This document shows positions 8,488 through 16,702 of a DNA stretch of 64,000 nt, one piece after another (position 1 is the first letter of the stretch; every line of letters starts with the position of its first letter). The DNA is taken from contig NZ_JARRIR010000011.1 of assembly GCF_029601685.1 (NCBI RefSeq), positions 156,336 to 220,335 on the forward strand. Reading direction: 5' to 3'. The translations under genes and the position numbers were made by a program. Under the pieces are notes generated by a model. That model did not search any database, was not told where the DNA came from, and saw only the letters and a program-made list of their open reading frames with translations. This stretch comes from Metarhizobium sp017305935 (GTDB lineage: Bacteria > Pseudomonadota > Alphaproteobacteria > Rhizobiales > Rhizobiaceae).

Positions 8488-9300
8488 TCAGAAGGCGGCG
8501 ACCACCTGTCCCTTGTAGCGCTCCTCGATGAATTTCCGCGTCTCGTCACTGTTGAGCACCTTGGCAAGCTTGGCGACGCGCGGGTCGTCCCTGGTTTCGG
8601 GGCGCGTCACCAGATATTCGCTCCAGACGTTGTAGCCGTCCTGGCCGCGGTCGATAAGCAGCGCCTTCTCGATGTCGAGCTTGGCCTCGAAGACATAGTT
8701 GCCGTTGAGCGCGGCGAGATCCACCTCGCCCAGCGCCCGCGGCAGAAGGGCGGATTCGAGCTCGACGATCTTGAGGTTCTTCGGGTTGTCGACGACGTCC
8801 TTGATGGTCGGCAGCGGGTCTTCCGGCGAGGTCAGCTCCGGTTTGCCGGAGACCTTGATCAGGCCGAGTTTCTGCAGCAGCAGAAGCCCGCGACCACCAT
8901 TGACCGGGTCGTTCGGGATCGCGACGGTCGCGCCGTCTTCGAGTTTCTCGACCGCATCGATCTTCGTCGAATAGGCGACGAAGGGCTCGATATGCACGGG
9001 TACGATGGGGACGAGTGCGGTGCCGCGTTGCTTGTTGTAGTCGTTGAGGAACGGCCTGTACTGGTAGTAGTTGGCATCGAGCTCGCCGGAGACCAGCTGG
9101 GCGTTGGGCTGGATGTAGTCCGTGAAGACGCGGATATCGAGATCGAGGCCATCCTTGGCAAGGATCGGCTTCACGAATTCGAGGATTTCGGCGTGCGGGA
9201 CGGCGGTAGCGCCGACGACGAGCGTTTCGTTCGCCTTGGCGGAACCGAAGGCGGCGAGCGCCAGGCCGGCCGCAAGGCCAATGGATTTCAGGATGCGCAT
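8488..9300 (-). CDS. metQ: NlpA/MetQ-family periplasmic substrate-binding protein
   Basis: 270 residues of the Lipoprotein_9/NlpA family. The signal peptide (MRILKSIG, hydrophobic stretch, FGSAKA) lacks the lipobox cysteine of E. coli MetQ, so the protein is probably soluble in the periplasm. Family signatures: VVGATAVPHAEIL at the mature N-terminus, a DYIQPN motif, NYYQYRPFLNDYN, and AIPNDPVNGGRGL. It is the binding partner of the permease and ATPase directly upstream. The usual ligands are methionine or its derivatives; placement between two DszC-like oxygenases makes a methionine-related or other organosulfur ligand likely. Confidence 0.85.
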   Translation of the reverse strand: MRILKSIGLAAGLALAAFGSAKANETLVVGATAVPHAEILEFVKPILAKDGLDLDIRVFTDYIQPNAQLVSGELDANYYQYRPFLNDYNKQRGTALVPIVPVHIEPFVAYSTKIDAVEKLEDGATVAIPNDPVNGGRGLLLLQKLGLIKVSGKPELTSPEDPLPTIKDVVDNPKNLKIVELESALLPRALGEVDLAALNGNYVFEAKLDIEKALLIDRGQDGYNVWSEYLVTRPETRDDPRVAKLAKVLNSDETRKFIEERYKGQVVAAF

Positions 9301-9319
9301 GGGATGCTCCGAGCGTTGG

Positions 9320-9979
9320 TCATTTGCGGGAAAAATGGGTGACGAGCCGGTTTCCGCTCGCCTGGATAAGCTGGACGAAGACGATGAGGATCGCGACGCA
9401 GACCAGCATGATTTCGGTCTGGAACCGGTGGTAGCCGTAGCGGATCGCCAGATCCCCGAGGCCGCCGCCGCCGATGGCGCCGGACATGGCGGTGTAGTCG
9501 ACGAGCACGATCGCCGTGACGGTGATGGCGGCAAGCAGGCTCGGCAGCGCCTCGGGCAGAACGGCGCGAACAATCGTCTGCGCGGTGGAGGCGCCCATGG
9601 CAAGGCTCGCCTCGATGATGCCGCGGTCCACCTCGCGCAGAGCCGTCTCGACCAGCCGCGCGAAGAAGGGCGCCGTGCCCACGACGAGCGGGAAGATGAC
9701 GCCGCGGATGCCGAGCGACGTGCCCGTCACAAGCACCGTCACGGGCATCAGCACGATGAGCAGGATGATGAAGGGCACGGAGCGGACGATGCTCAGCACG
9801 AAGGACAGGCTGCCATAGGCAATGGGCGCCTGGAAAAGCTGTTGCCGCCCGGTCAGGAATAGCAGGATGCCGAGCGGCAGGCCGAGGAGAACGGTGAGCA
9901 GCAGCGCGCCACCGACCATGGCCAACGTCTGCGCAAGGGCGGCGCCGATATCGCCCCAGTAGAGATTGTCAAACGACAT
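9320..9979 (-). CDS. metI: D-methionine-type ABC transporter permease (MetI family)
   Basis: A 219-residue inner-membrane permease with about five helices. The cytoplasmic coupling loop EASLAMGAS...VLPEALPSL matches the EAA motif of MetI. The start ATG at 9979 overlaps the ATPase stop (9969) by eleven bases, showing coupling. Length and topology agree with E. coli MetI (217 residues). It forms the channel of the NlpA-type importer 8488-11018. Confidence 0.88.
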   Translation of the reverse strand: MSFDNLYWGDIGAALAQTLAMVGGALLLTVLLGLPLGILLFLTGRQQLFQAPIAYGSLSFVLSIVRSVPFIILLIVLMPVTVLVTGTSLGIRGVIFPLVVGTAPFFARLVETALREVDRGIIEASLAMGASTAQTIVRAVLPEALPSLLAAITVTAIVLVDYTAMSGAIGGGGLGDLAIRYGYHRFQTEIMLVCVAILIVFVQLIQASGNRLVTHFSRK

Positions 9980-11018
9980 GGCGCACCCCTTCGATTTCGG
10001 GCAGAGGCGCCCCGCCCTGCAATTCGACATCGACGCCGCTGGCGCGCAGCCCGGCAATGGCACCTGCCACGTCGCGCCCGCTGAGCGAGACGATGAACTG
10101 CGCATAGGGCGTTTCGCGGATATGGCCGACGCGGCCGGCGAGGATCGCGTAGTCGACGAGATTTTCGCGCGCGATGCGGCCGAGGATCGGCTTGTGTGCG
10201 GAAGGCCCGGTGAAGGTGAGACGCACGGCCCGGCCAGCGGGATCGGGGACGGCGGCGGCATCGAGCGAACCGCCGTCGGGCTCCGCCTCGCGCACCAGAC
10301 GCAACGTGGCGGCATGGCGCGGGTGCAGAAAGACCTGGCTCACCACTCCCGCCTCGACCACGCGACCGCGATCGAGCACGGCGACGCGGTCGCAGGTGTG
10401 ACGGATCACATCCATTTCATGGGTGATGAGCACGATGGTTACACCGAGATCGCGGTTGATTTGGCGCAGCAGATCGAGCACCGCCCCCGTAGTCTGCGGA
10501 TCGAGCGCGCTCGTCGCCTCGTCGCAGAGCAGCACCTGCGGCTCGCAGGCAAGGGCGCGCGCGATGCCGACACGTTGTTTCTGCCCGCCCGAAAGCTGGC
10601 GCGGATATTTCCGCGCGTGTTCGGCAAGGCCCACGCGGTCGAGGAGAGAAGCCACCCGTTCGGCAATCTCCGCCTTGCAGAACCGGCCGGTCAGTTCGAG
10701 CGGATAGGCGACGTTCCCGGCGACCGTGCGGGCGCTCAGCAGGTTGAAATGCTGGAACACCATGCCGATCGTCCGGCGCAGATCGCGCAGACGCTGGCCC
10801 TTGGCATCCGTCACGCGCTCGCCTGCGACGAAGACCTCGCCGCCATCGGGGCGCTCAAGGAGATTGATCAGCCGAACCAGCGTCGACTTGCCGGCGCCGG
10901 AGGAGCCGATGATCCCGAAGATCTCGCCCCTGGCGATGGCAAGGTCGATGCCGTCGAGCGCGGCGATCGCGCCTTCCTTGCCGGCAAACCTTTTGGTGAT
11001 GTTCTCAAGCCGGATCAT
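9969..11018 (-). CDS. metN: Methionine-type ABC transporter ATPase with NIL domain (MetN family)
   Basis: 349 residues. ATPase part: Walker A GSSGAGKSTL, Q-loop VFQHFNLL, signature LSGGQKQR, Walker B VLLCDEATSALD, H-loop ITHEMD. The last 90 residues are a NIL/ACT-like regulatory domain, as in MetN, where methionine binding inhibits transport. The start ATG at 11018 lies five bases beyond the stop of the upstream oxygenase gene (11024). NIL conservation supports a ligand related to methionine. The context (oxygenases on both sides) suggests that sulfur acquisition is the purpose of the operon. Confidence 0.9.
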   Translation of the reverse strand: MIRLENITKRFAGKEGAIAALDGIDLAIARGEIFGIIGSSGAGKSTLVRLINLLERPDGGEVFVAGERVTDAKGQRLRDLRRTIGMVFQHFNLLSARTVAGNVAYPLELTGRFCKAEIAERVASLLDRVGLAEHARKYPRQLSGGQKQRVGIARALACEPQVLLCDEATSALDPQTTGAVLDLLRQINRDLGVTIVLITHEMDVIRHTCDRVAVLDRGRVVEAGVVSQVFLHPRHAATLRLVREAEPDGGSLDAAAVPDPAGRAVRLTFTGPSAHKPILGRIARENLVDYAILAGRVGHIRETPYAQFIVSLSGRDVAGAIAGLRASGVDVELQGGAPLPEIEGVRHVV

Positions 11019-11023
11019 CGCGC

Positions 11024-12256
11024 TCAGCCCGCGCTCGCGCCGATGCGCCACTGATAGGGCGGCGGCGTGCCGTTGACGGCGAAGTCGCCGATGATGCGGT
11101 GCTTGTAGATGCGCGGATTGTGCGAGGCGAGCGTGCGGGCATTGCGCCAGTGACGATCGAGTCCGGCGGGCTTCTTGGTTGCGGAGGCGCCGAGCGCGTC
11201 GAACAGCAGGGTCGAGGCGTCGAGAATCAGATCTGAAACGACCGTCTGGGCCTGCGCAGCTTCCAGTTCGGCAACCGCGTTCGCCTTTTCCTCGGCCTCG
11301 GCATCGTCGAGGAAATGCGCGTCGAAGGCGCGCTGGAGGCCCGCGGCCGCCTGAAGCGTGATGGCACCCGCCGCATAGGCCGCGGCGCGGATGCGCCCGA
11401 CCACCTGCAGCACCTGCGGATCGTCACTAGAGCGCCCGGCAGCGGCGTGGGTATAGGTGCGGCGGCGCTCCGCCACCGCTGTCGCGACATCGGCAGTGAT
11501 CGCCCGGCCGATGCCGGCAAGCGTGGCAAGGTGGACGAGCTGGTAGAAGGCGGACGAATAGCGGAAGCGCTCGTCGTCGATGACGATGTCCTGCGGCTCG
11601 ACCAAGACATCGCGGAAGGTCGTCGTGCCGCTCGCCGTCAGCGTCTGCCCGAAGCCATCCCAATCATCGACCACGTCGACACCCTCGGCATTGCGGCGCA
11701 CCGCAACCGAGATGCCGTCGCCTTCCGCATTCGACGCGCCGACATCGATCCAGTCGGCGAAGAGCGAGCCGGTCGTGTAATATTTCGCGCCGTTAAGGAC
11801 GAGCCTGCCGTCCTTCTCGGAGATATGGGTGGAAAAGCGATCAAGCGCTGCACCCGTACCGATCTCGCTCCACGCATTGCCGGTGATCTCGCCGCCGCCG
11901 ATACGGCCGAGCCAGAGGCTGCGACGCCCGGAATCCCGCGTATTGAGAATATCCTCGGTGAACCCGAAATGGCCGCGCAGCGCCTGCGTGACATTGGAAT
12001 CCGCCGCTGAAAGCTCGATCAGCAGATTGAAGAACTGCGGCAGGCTTGCCCCCTTGCCCCCCGCCTCCACCGGCAGGCGCAGCGCGCCGAAACCCGCCTG
12101 CTTGAGCTGACGGATCGCCTCGTGCGGCAGGCCGCGATTGAGGTCACGTTCCGTCGCGCTCGCCGCAATCTCCGCAAAGATCGGACGGAATGGCGCGGCC
12201 AGTGCTTCATATCCCTCACCCGGGCCGGCGCCCCAGGCGTTTTCAATCTGCGTCAT
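11024..12256 (-). CDS. Acyl-CoA dehydrogenase-fold monooxygenase (DszC family)
   Basis: 410 residues, first gene of the minus-strand operon 12256-7152. N-terminal helical domain with a PVEAGGKGASL motif, beta domain with LVLNGAKYYTTGSLFADW and VDDWDGFGQTLTASGTT, and a C-terminal helical domain ending RHWRNARTLASHNPRIYK. The TLTASGTT and HWRNARTLASHNP signatures are those of dibenzothiophene monooxygenase DszC and its relatives. Sequence is the most diverged of the four copies in this window. Likely an FMNH2-dependent oxygenase that opens a sulfur compound imported by the transporter encoded immediately downstream. A dyad lies in its upstream region (12325-12345). Confidence 0.83.
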   Translation of the reverse strand: MTQIENAWGAGPGEGYEALAAPFRPIFAEIAASATERDLNRGLPHEAIRQLKQAGFGALRLPVEAGGKGASLPQFFNLLIELSAADSNVTQALRGHFGFTEDILNTRDSGRRSLWLGRIGGGEITGNAWSEIGTGAALDRFSTHISEKDGRLVLNGAKYYTTGSLFADWIDVGASNAEGDGISVAVRRNAEGVDVVDDWDGFGQTLTASGTTTFRDVLVEPQDIVIDDERFRYSSAFYQLVHLATLAGIGRAITADVATAVAERRRTYTHAAAGRSSDDPQVLQVVGRIRAAAYAAGAITLQAAAGLQRAFDAHFLDDAEAEEKANAVAELEAAQAQTVVSDLILDASTLLFDALGASATKKPAGLDRHWRNARTLASHNPRIYKHRIIGDFAVNGTPPPYQWRIGASAG

Positions 12257-12324
12257 GGAGCCTTCTCATCGCTTTCGTGACCGTGCGTCACACTGAAACT
12301 GAGCGCGAGAGTAGCGTCCGACTC

Positions 12325-12345
12325 ATAGAAATACAGAAATTCTAT
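12325..12345 (-). promoter_or_regulatory. ATAGAA-N9-TTCTAT dyad upstream of the DszC/met operon
   Basis: An inverted repeat with 6-bp arms in an AT-rich island 70-90 bases before the start codon at 12256, followed by a T-run on the plus strand. The T-N11-A-like geometry would suit a LysR-type regulator, as in sulfur control, but this is inference. Confidence 0.4.
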
Positions 12346-12481
12346 CTTTTTTATGTATTTTAAAATGGAATGACGTTTCTTTTTCGCAGCCCGCGCGAAA
12401 GCGTGACCGGCCGGAAAAGAAAACCCCGGAGCGAGGAGCGCCGCGGTCAGGCATCTTGCCTCGGATTGGAAACGCGGGTGT

Positions 12482-12584
12482 AGAGATGAGCGAATCGAGC
12501 TTGCCGAAGGGTTCGTCGAGCAAGAGCAGCTTCGGATCGTTGACCAGCGCGCTGGGCCATGCCGCCCGAACGCTGATGCGGATA
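12482..12584 (-). pseudogene. Fragment of an ABC transporter ATPase (SsuB/TauB-like)
   Basis: Two minus-strand frames give YPHQRSGGMAQRA followed after a frameshift by ALVNDPKLLLLDEPFGKLDSL, i.e. the signature and Walker B region of a nitrate/sulfonate/taurine-type ATPase. No Walker A or C-terminus is left. It is a decayed relic inside the 12257-13046 intergenic region between two sulfur-related transcription units. Confidence 0.7.
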
Positions 12585-12604
12585 TATCCCCTCGCTGTCG
12601 CTGG

Positions 12605-12775
12605 ATGGCGCCTTTCGGCACCTTCGCAGCCCCTGCCATCGTCGGTGCAATTTGCGGTGCGCTCATGCCCGCGCTGCGCCCCTTCGGCGGGCTGACGCGC
12701 CGCACCCGTACCGCGGTCATGATCCTTTTGCCGCTCGTGCTTTCCGGCGTCGATCCGCAATGGCTCGGCTTCTAA
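12605..12775 (+). other. Short hydrophobic reading frame, possible membrane-protein remnant
   Basis: 56 codons from ATG at 12605 to TAA at 12773-12775 encode a strongly hydrophobic peptide (FGTFAAPAIVGAICGAL, later VMILLPLVLSGVDP). It lies next to the ATPase relic on the opposite strand. I do not recognise it; it may be a relic of a transporter gene or chance. The rest of 12257-13046 shows nothing else I can support. Confidence 0.25.
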
Positions 12776-12960
12776 AACGAGGCTCATCTGGTCGCGGCGA
12801 TCCTTTCCGTCATCTGCTTCAGGGCGTCCCGTTACAGCCGATGGCTGGAGAAGCGGCGCGCATCTGTCAGAAAACATCCATGATCGAACAACGCCGGGAA
12901 ACGCCTTGGGCGATGAAAAATTCCATCAAACCCCGGAGGGAAGAAAATAATTCCTTACTG

Positions 12961-12972
12961 AATCTATAGATT
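12961..12972 (+). promoter_or_regulatory. Palindrome AATCTATAGATT upstream of ssuD
   Basis: A perfect 12-bp palindrome in an AT-rich stretch about 75 bases before the ssuD start. It shares the TCTAT/ATAGA core with dyads upstream of the two minus-strand sulfur operons, so it may bind the same regulator. Confidence 0.4.
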
Positions 12973-13046
12973 TTATTATTCTGCCGTGACCGGACAGGCC
13001 TCGCCCTGCCCTCTGATCGAAAGACCGCACAGACAGGATGACCTCC

Positions 13047-14216
13047 ATGACACAGACCGACCAGCCCCTCGATTTCCTCTGGTTCATTCCAAGCTCCGGC
13101 GACGGCTCCTATCTCGGCTCCGACGATCTGGCCCGTCCGGCCGATCCGGGCTACTTCCGCGAAATCGCCGCGGCCGTCGATCGCCTTGGCTATTCCGGCG
13201 TCCTGATCCCAGTCGGTGCGGCCTGTGAAGAATCCTTCGTGCTGGCCGCGGATCTTGCCGCCCGCACCGAGCGCCTGAAATTCCTCGTCGCGATCCGCCC
13301 CGGCACTGCCACGCCCGCCTACTACGCCCGCCTCGCCTCGACGCTCGACCGCGTCTCGAACGGCCGCCTGCTGCTCAACATCGTCGTTGGCGGCAGCGCG
13401 CAGGAGCTGGCCGGCGACGGCATCTTCCTGCCGCATGACGAGCGCTATGACCATGCTTCGGAATTCTTCCAGGTCTTCAACGAGTTGATCGAGACCGGGC
13501 AGTCGACGTTCGACGGCAAATATATCAAGGCGATCGGCGCCAAGCTCGGCCTGCCGCCGGTGCAGCTCCCGCGCCCGCCGATCTATTTCGGCGGCTCCTC
13601 GGATGCGGCGATCGATTTTGCCGGCGGCCTCGTCGACAAGTATCTGACCTGGGGCGAACCGCCGGCACAGGTGGCGGAAAAGATCGCCCATGCCCGCAGG
13701 GTCGCGGCCGCCAAGGGTCGCGAGGCCTCCTTCGGCATCCGCCTGCATTTCATCGTGCGCGAGACGGACGACGAGGCGTGGGAGGCCGCCGACCGCTTGA
13801 TTTCCAAACTTTCCGATGAGGCCATCGCGTCGGCACAGGACGTTCTGACGAAGAATTCCGATTCCGTCGGCCAGGCACGCATGGTGGCTTTGCACAACGG
13901 GCGGCGCGACAAGCTGGAGGTTTCGCCGAATCTCTGGGCCGGCATCGGCCTGGTGCGCTCGGGGGCCGGCACGGCCCTCGTCGGCTCGCCGCAGACCGTC
14001 GCCGCACGCCTGCGCGAATATCAGGCGCTCGGCATCGATACGGTGATCGCCTCGGGCTATCCGCATCTTGAGGAGGCCTATCGCGTCTCCGAACTGCTCT
14101 TCCCCGAACTCGGCCTGCCCGGCCCGCGCAACCAGTTGCGGTCGTCCTTCGGCGACCACCAGGTCTTCGGCGGCGGCGGCCATGGCGGCAACGTCAAGCT
14201 GACGTCCGCGTCGTAG
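13047..14216 (+). CDS. ssuD: FMNH2-dependent alkanesulfonate monooxygenase (SsuD)
   Basis: 389 residues, luciferase-like TIM-barrel flavin enzyme, close to the 381 of E. coli SsuD. Matching features: LDFLWFIPSSGDGSYLG at the N-terminus, FLVAIRPGTATPAYYARLASTLDR near residue 80, GRLLLNIVVGG, GIFLPHDERY, and IYFGGSSDAA. The C-terminal tail is Gly/His rich. It cleaves C2-C10 alkanesulfonates to aldehyde and sulfite using FMNH2 from a separate reductase; no reductase gene is seen in this window. Start ATG at 13047 has AGGA eight bases upstream; ATG 13038 is an alternative. It heads the plus-strand sulfur unit 13047-19041. Confidence 0.92.
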   Translation: MTQTDQPLDFLWFIPSSGDGSYLGSDDLARPADPGYFREIAAAVDRLGYSGVLIPVGAACEESFVLAADLAARTERLKFLVAIRPGTATPAYYARLASTLDRVSNGRLLLNIVVGGSAQELAGDGIFLPHDERYDHASEFFQVFNELIETGQSTFDGKYIKAIGAKLGLPPVQLPRPPIYFGGSSDAAIDFAGGLVDKYLTWGEPPAQVAEKIAHARRVAAAKGREASFGIRLHFIVRETDDEAWEAADRLISKLSDEAIASAQDVLTKNSDSVGQARMVALHNGRRDKLEVSPNLWAGIGLVRSGAGTALVGSPQTVAARLREYQALGIDTVIASGYPHLEEAYRVSELLFPELGLPGPRNQLRSSFGDHQVFGGGGHGGNVKLTSAS

Positions 14217-14265
14217 CGCAGGCGTTGTCGGCTGGCGCCCAAGGCGCGGATCGATGACCGGATGA

Positions 14266-14296
14266 CCATGCCGCCAGCGGTAGGCGTCCGGCATGG
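14266..14296 (+). other. Stem-loop between ssuD and the NtaA-like gene
   Basis: CCATGCCG and CGGCATGG form an 8-bp perfect stem, with a smaller GC stem possible inside the 15-nt loop, in the 138-base gap. No T-run follows. Confidence 0.35.
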
Positions 14297-14354
14297 CCGG
14301 GCGTCGACACGCTCCCCAGCGCAGACGCCGATCAAAAGGTATCAGGAACCAGAC

Positions 14355-15704
14355 ATGTCACCCCGCAAGATCGTCCTCGGCACCATCCTTTACCCGAGCG
14401 GCCACCACGTCGCTGCATGGCGACACCCGTCCACGCAGGTCGATGCCAATATTGATGTCGCCCATTACATCGCCGCCGCCCGCTCGGCCGAGGCGGCAGG
14501 CTTCGAGATCGCCTTCATCTCCGACCGTCTTGGCGTGCCAAAGAGCCGGGCCGAGGCCCTGCGCCGTGTCGACGAGTGGTCCCATGGCTTCGAGGCGTTG
14601 ACGCTCGCGTCGGCGGTCGCGACGGCGACGCGGACGATCGGCGTTGTGGCGACCGCTTCAACTACCTTCAGCGAACCTTACAACCTCGCACGGCAGCTCG
14701 CCTCGCTGGACCTCATCAGCAACGGGCGCATCGGCTGGAACGTCGTCACCTCCTCGCTCCAGCAGGAAAGCGACAATTTCAATCCGGGACCGGATTTCGA
14801 CCATGCCGCCCGTTACGCCCGGGCTGACGAATTCGTCGATGCCGTGCTTGCTCTCTGGCAGAGCTGGAACCCGGACGGTTTCGTGCGCGACAAGCGGAGC
14901 GGCGTGTTCTTTTCCCCGGATGCGGTGCGCAGCGTCGATCATGACGGGCAATATTTCCGCAGCAAGGGGCCTCTCAACGTCATCCCCTCCCGCCAGGGCC
15001 GCCCCTTGCTCGTGCAGGCCGGTTCCTCGGACGCCGGCAGGGCCCTCGCCGCGAGGACGGCTGACGTCGTTTTCACAGCCCAGACCGACATCGTCTCGGC
15101 GCGCGGCTTTTACCAGGACATCAAGAGGCGCCGCGCCATTGTCGGAAAAAGCGCCGATGAAGTGCTGGTGCTGCCGGGTATCTTCCCCGTCATTGGCCGG
15201 ACGAAAGCCGAGGCTGAGGACAAGTATGCCGCTCTGCAGGACCTCATCCAGCCAGACGTCGCGCTCGCGCTGCTCGAAACCTATCTCGGCGACGTCGACC
15301 TCTCCGGCATCGACATCGACGGTCCGCTGCCCGCGCTTCCGGTTTCCAACGCGATCCGCAGCCGCCAGGCCCTTCTGACCGAGCTTGCCCGCAAGGAAAG
15401 CCTTTCCGTCGTCGCCCTCGCCCGGCGCATCGCCGGCGCCCGCGGGCACTGGCAGGTCATCGGCACGCCCGAGGCGATCGCCGGTCAGATCGAGGACTGG
15501 GCCGCAAGCGGCGCTGCCGACGGCTTCATGCTGCTTCCGCCGACCTTCCCGGACGGTCAGGACGATTTCATCGACACGGTCGTGCCGCTGCTGCGCGGCC
15601 GCGGCCTTCTCAATCCCGGCCCTTCGACCGGCCCGCTGCGCGAGCGGCTCGGCCTTCCTACCCATGCGCAGAACCGGCGTGGCGACGCCCGCAACCGCGC
15701 CTGA
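14355..15704 (+). CDS. NtaA/SnaA/DszA-family flavin-dependent monooxygenase
   Basis: 449 residues of the long luciferase-like class (nitrilotriacetate, pristinamycin and dibenzothiophene-sulfone monooxygenases). Motifs: the start VLGTILYPSGHHVAAWRHP, FEALTLASAVATATRTIG, then NLARQLASLDLISNGRIGW followed by NVVTSS, and LLVQAGSSDAGRALAA. The catalytic partner is reduced FMN. DszA-type enzymes follow DszC-type enzymes in sulfone degradation, so this gene may act with one of the acyl-CoA-dehydrogenase-fold oxygenases or with SsuD. ATG 14355 has AGGAA upstream. It precedes a ProU-type importer by 26 bases, very likely in one transcript. Confidence 0.87.
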   Translation: MSPRKIVLGTILYPSGHHVAAWRHPSTQVDANIDVAHYIAAARSAEAAGFEIAFISDRLGVPKSRAEALRRVDEWSHGFEALTLASAVATATRTIGVVATASTTFSEPYNLARQLASLDLISNGRIGWNVVTSSLQQESDNFNPGPDFDHAARYARADEFVDAVLALWQSWNPDGFVRDKRSGVFFSPDAVRSVDHDGQYFRSKGPLNVIPSRQGRPLLVQAGSSDAGRALAARTADVVFTAQTDIVSARGFYQDIKRRRAIVGKSADEVLVLPGIFPVIGRTKAEAEDKYAALQDLIQPDVALALLETYLGDVDLSGIDIDGPLPALPVSNAIRSRQALLTELARKESLSVVALARRIAGARGHWQVIGTPEAIAGQIEDWAASGAADGFMLLPPTFPDGQDDFIDTVVPLLRGRGLLNPGPSTGPLRERLGLPTHAQNRRGDARNRA

Positions 15705-15730
15705 AACCAACCCAAGCAACGGACCCTGAC

Positions 15731-16699
15731 ATGCACACAGCTCTGAAAACCCTTCTCGCGGCCTCCGCCGCGCTCGCCGCCTTCTTTCCGGTGCTTGCGC
15801 AGGCCAATCCCATCACCATCGCCGATCCCGGCTACGCCACCGCGCAGGGCACCGCCTCTGTCGTGAAGGTGCTGCTCGAGGAGCAGCTCGGCAAGCAGGT
15901 CGAGACCGTGAAGGCCGGATCGGTTCCGGTTATCTGGGAGGCGCTCAACCGCAACGGCGGCGAAATCGACATCTGGACGGACGTCTGGCTGCCAAACCAG
16001 CAGGCGCTCGTCGATCAATATGCCGGCGAAGGCGGCAAGGTGAAACTTGCGGCCAATTCCTATGCCGGCACGCAGGGCTACTGCACCACCAAGGCGATCG
16101 CGGACAAACACGACATCCATTCCGTGTTCGATCTCTCGGATCCCGCAAAGGCCGCCGTCTTTTCGGCCGACGGCAAGGGCAAAGGCAGGATCTGGATCGG
16201 TGCGGCCGGCTGGCTGTCGACGAACATCGAGACGGTGCGCGCCCGCGACTACGGTTTTGCAGATTTCTTCGACCTGCAGACGACGGACGAGGCGGTCGCG
16301 ACCGCCGATCTCGATGCCGCCGTCAAGGCCGGCGCCGGCTGGATCGGCTATTGCTACGGTCCGCACCAGAATTTCGCGCGCTACCAACTCGAAGTTCTGG
16401 AAGAGCCCCCGCATCACGATGCGGCCTGGACCTTCGTCGAGCCTTCCGACCCGAACTGGCTGGAGAAATCGTCGATCAAGTCCGCCTATAAGGACGCCGC
16501 GATTCATATTGCTTACTCCAAATCGCTGGCGGACAGCGCGCCGGAGGTGGCGGCCATCCTCGAAAAGGTGACGTTCACGACCGACGCCGTCAGCAAGCTC
16601 GCCTATGCGATCGCGGTCGAAGGCAAGACCCCCGATGACGCCGCGAAGGAATGGGTTGCCGCCAATCCCGATCTCGTTGCCGGCTGGATCGGAAACTGA
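15731..16699 (+). CDS. Glycine-betaine/ProX-type ABC substrate-binding protein
   Basis: 322 residues, Sec-type signal peptide cut near residue 25 (PVLAQA), then an OpuAC-family body: NPITIADPGYATAQGTASV, WTDVWLPNQQAL and a hinge with IWIGAAGWLSTN. The family binds quaternary amines through an aromatic box. Here the gene follows two sulfonate/sulfone monooxygenase genes, so a sulfonated or sulfonium ligand is possible; the ligand is not readable from sequence. The stop is three bases before the ATPase gene. Confidence 0.84.
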   Translation: MHTALKTLLAASAALAAFFPVLAQANPITIADPGYATAQGTASVVKVLLEEQLGKQVETVKAGSVPVIWEALNRNGGEIDIWTDVWLPNQQALVDQYAGEGGKVKLAANSYAGTQGYCTTKAIADKHDIHSVFDLSDPAKAAVFSADGKGKGRIWIGAAGWLSTNIETVRARDYGFADFFDLQTTDEAVATADLDAAVKAGAGWIGYCYGPHQNFARYQLEVLEEPPHHDAAWTFVEPSDPNWLEKSSIKSAYKDAAIHIAYSKSLADSAPEVAAILEKVTFTTDAVSKLAYAIAVEGKTPDDAAKEWVAANPDLVAGWIGN

Positions 16700-16702
16700 T
16701 CG

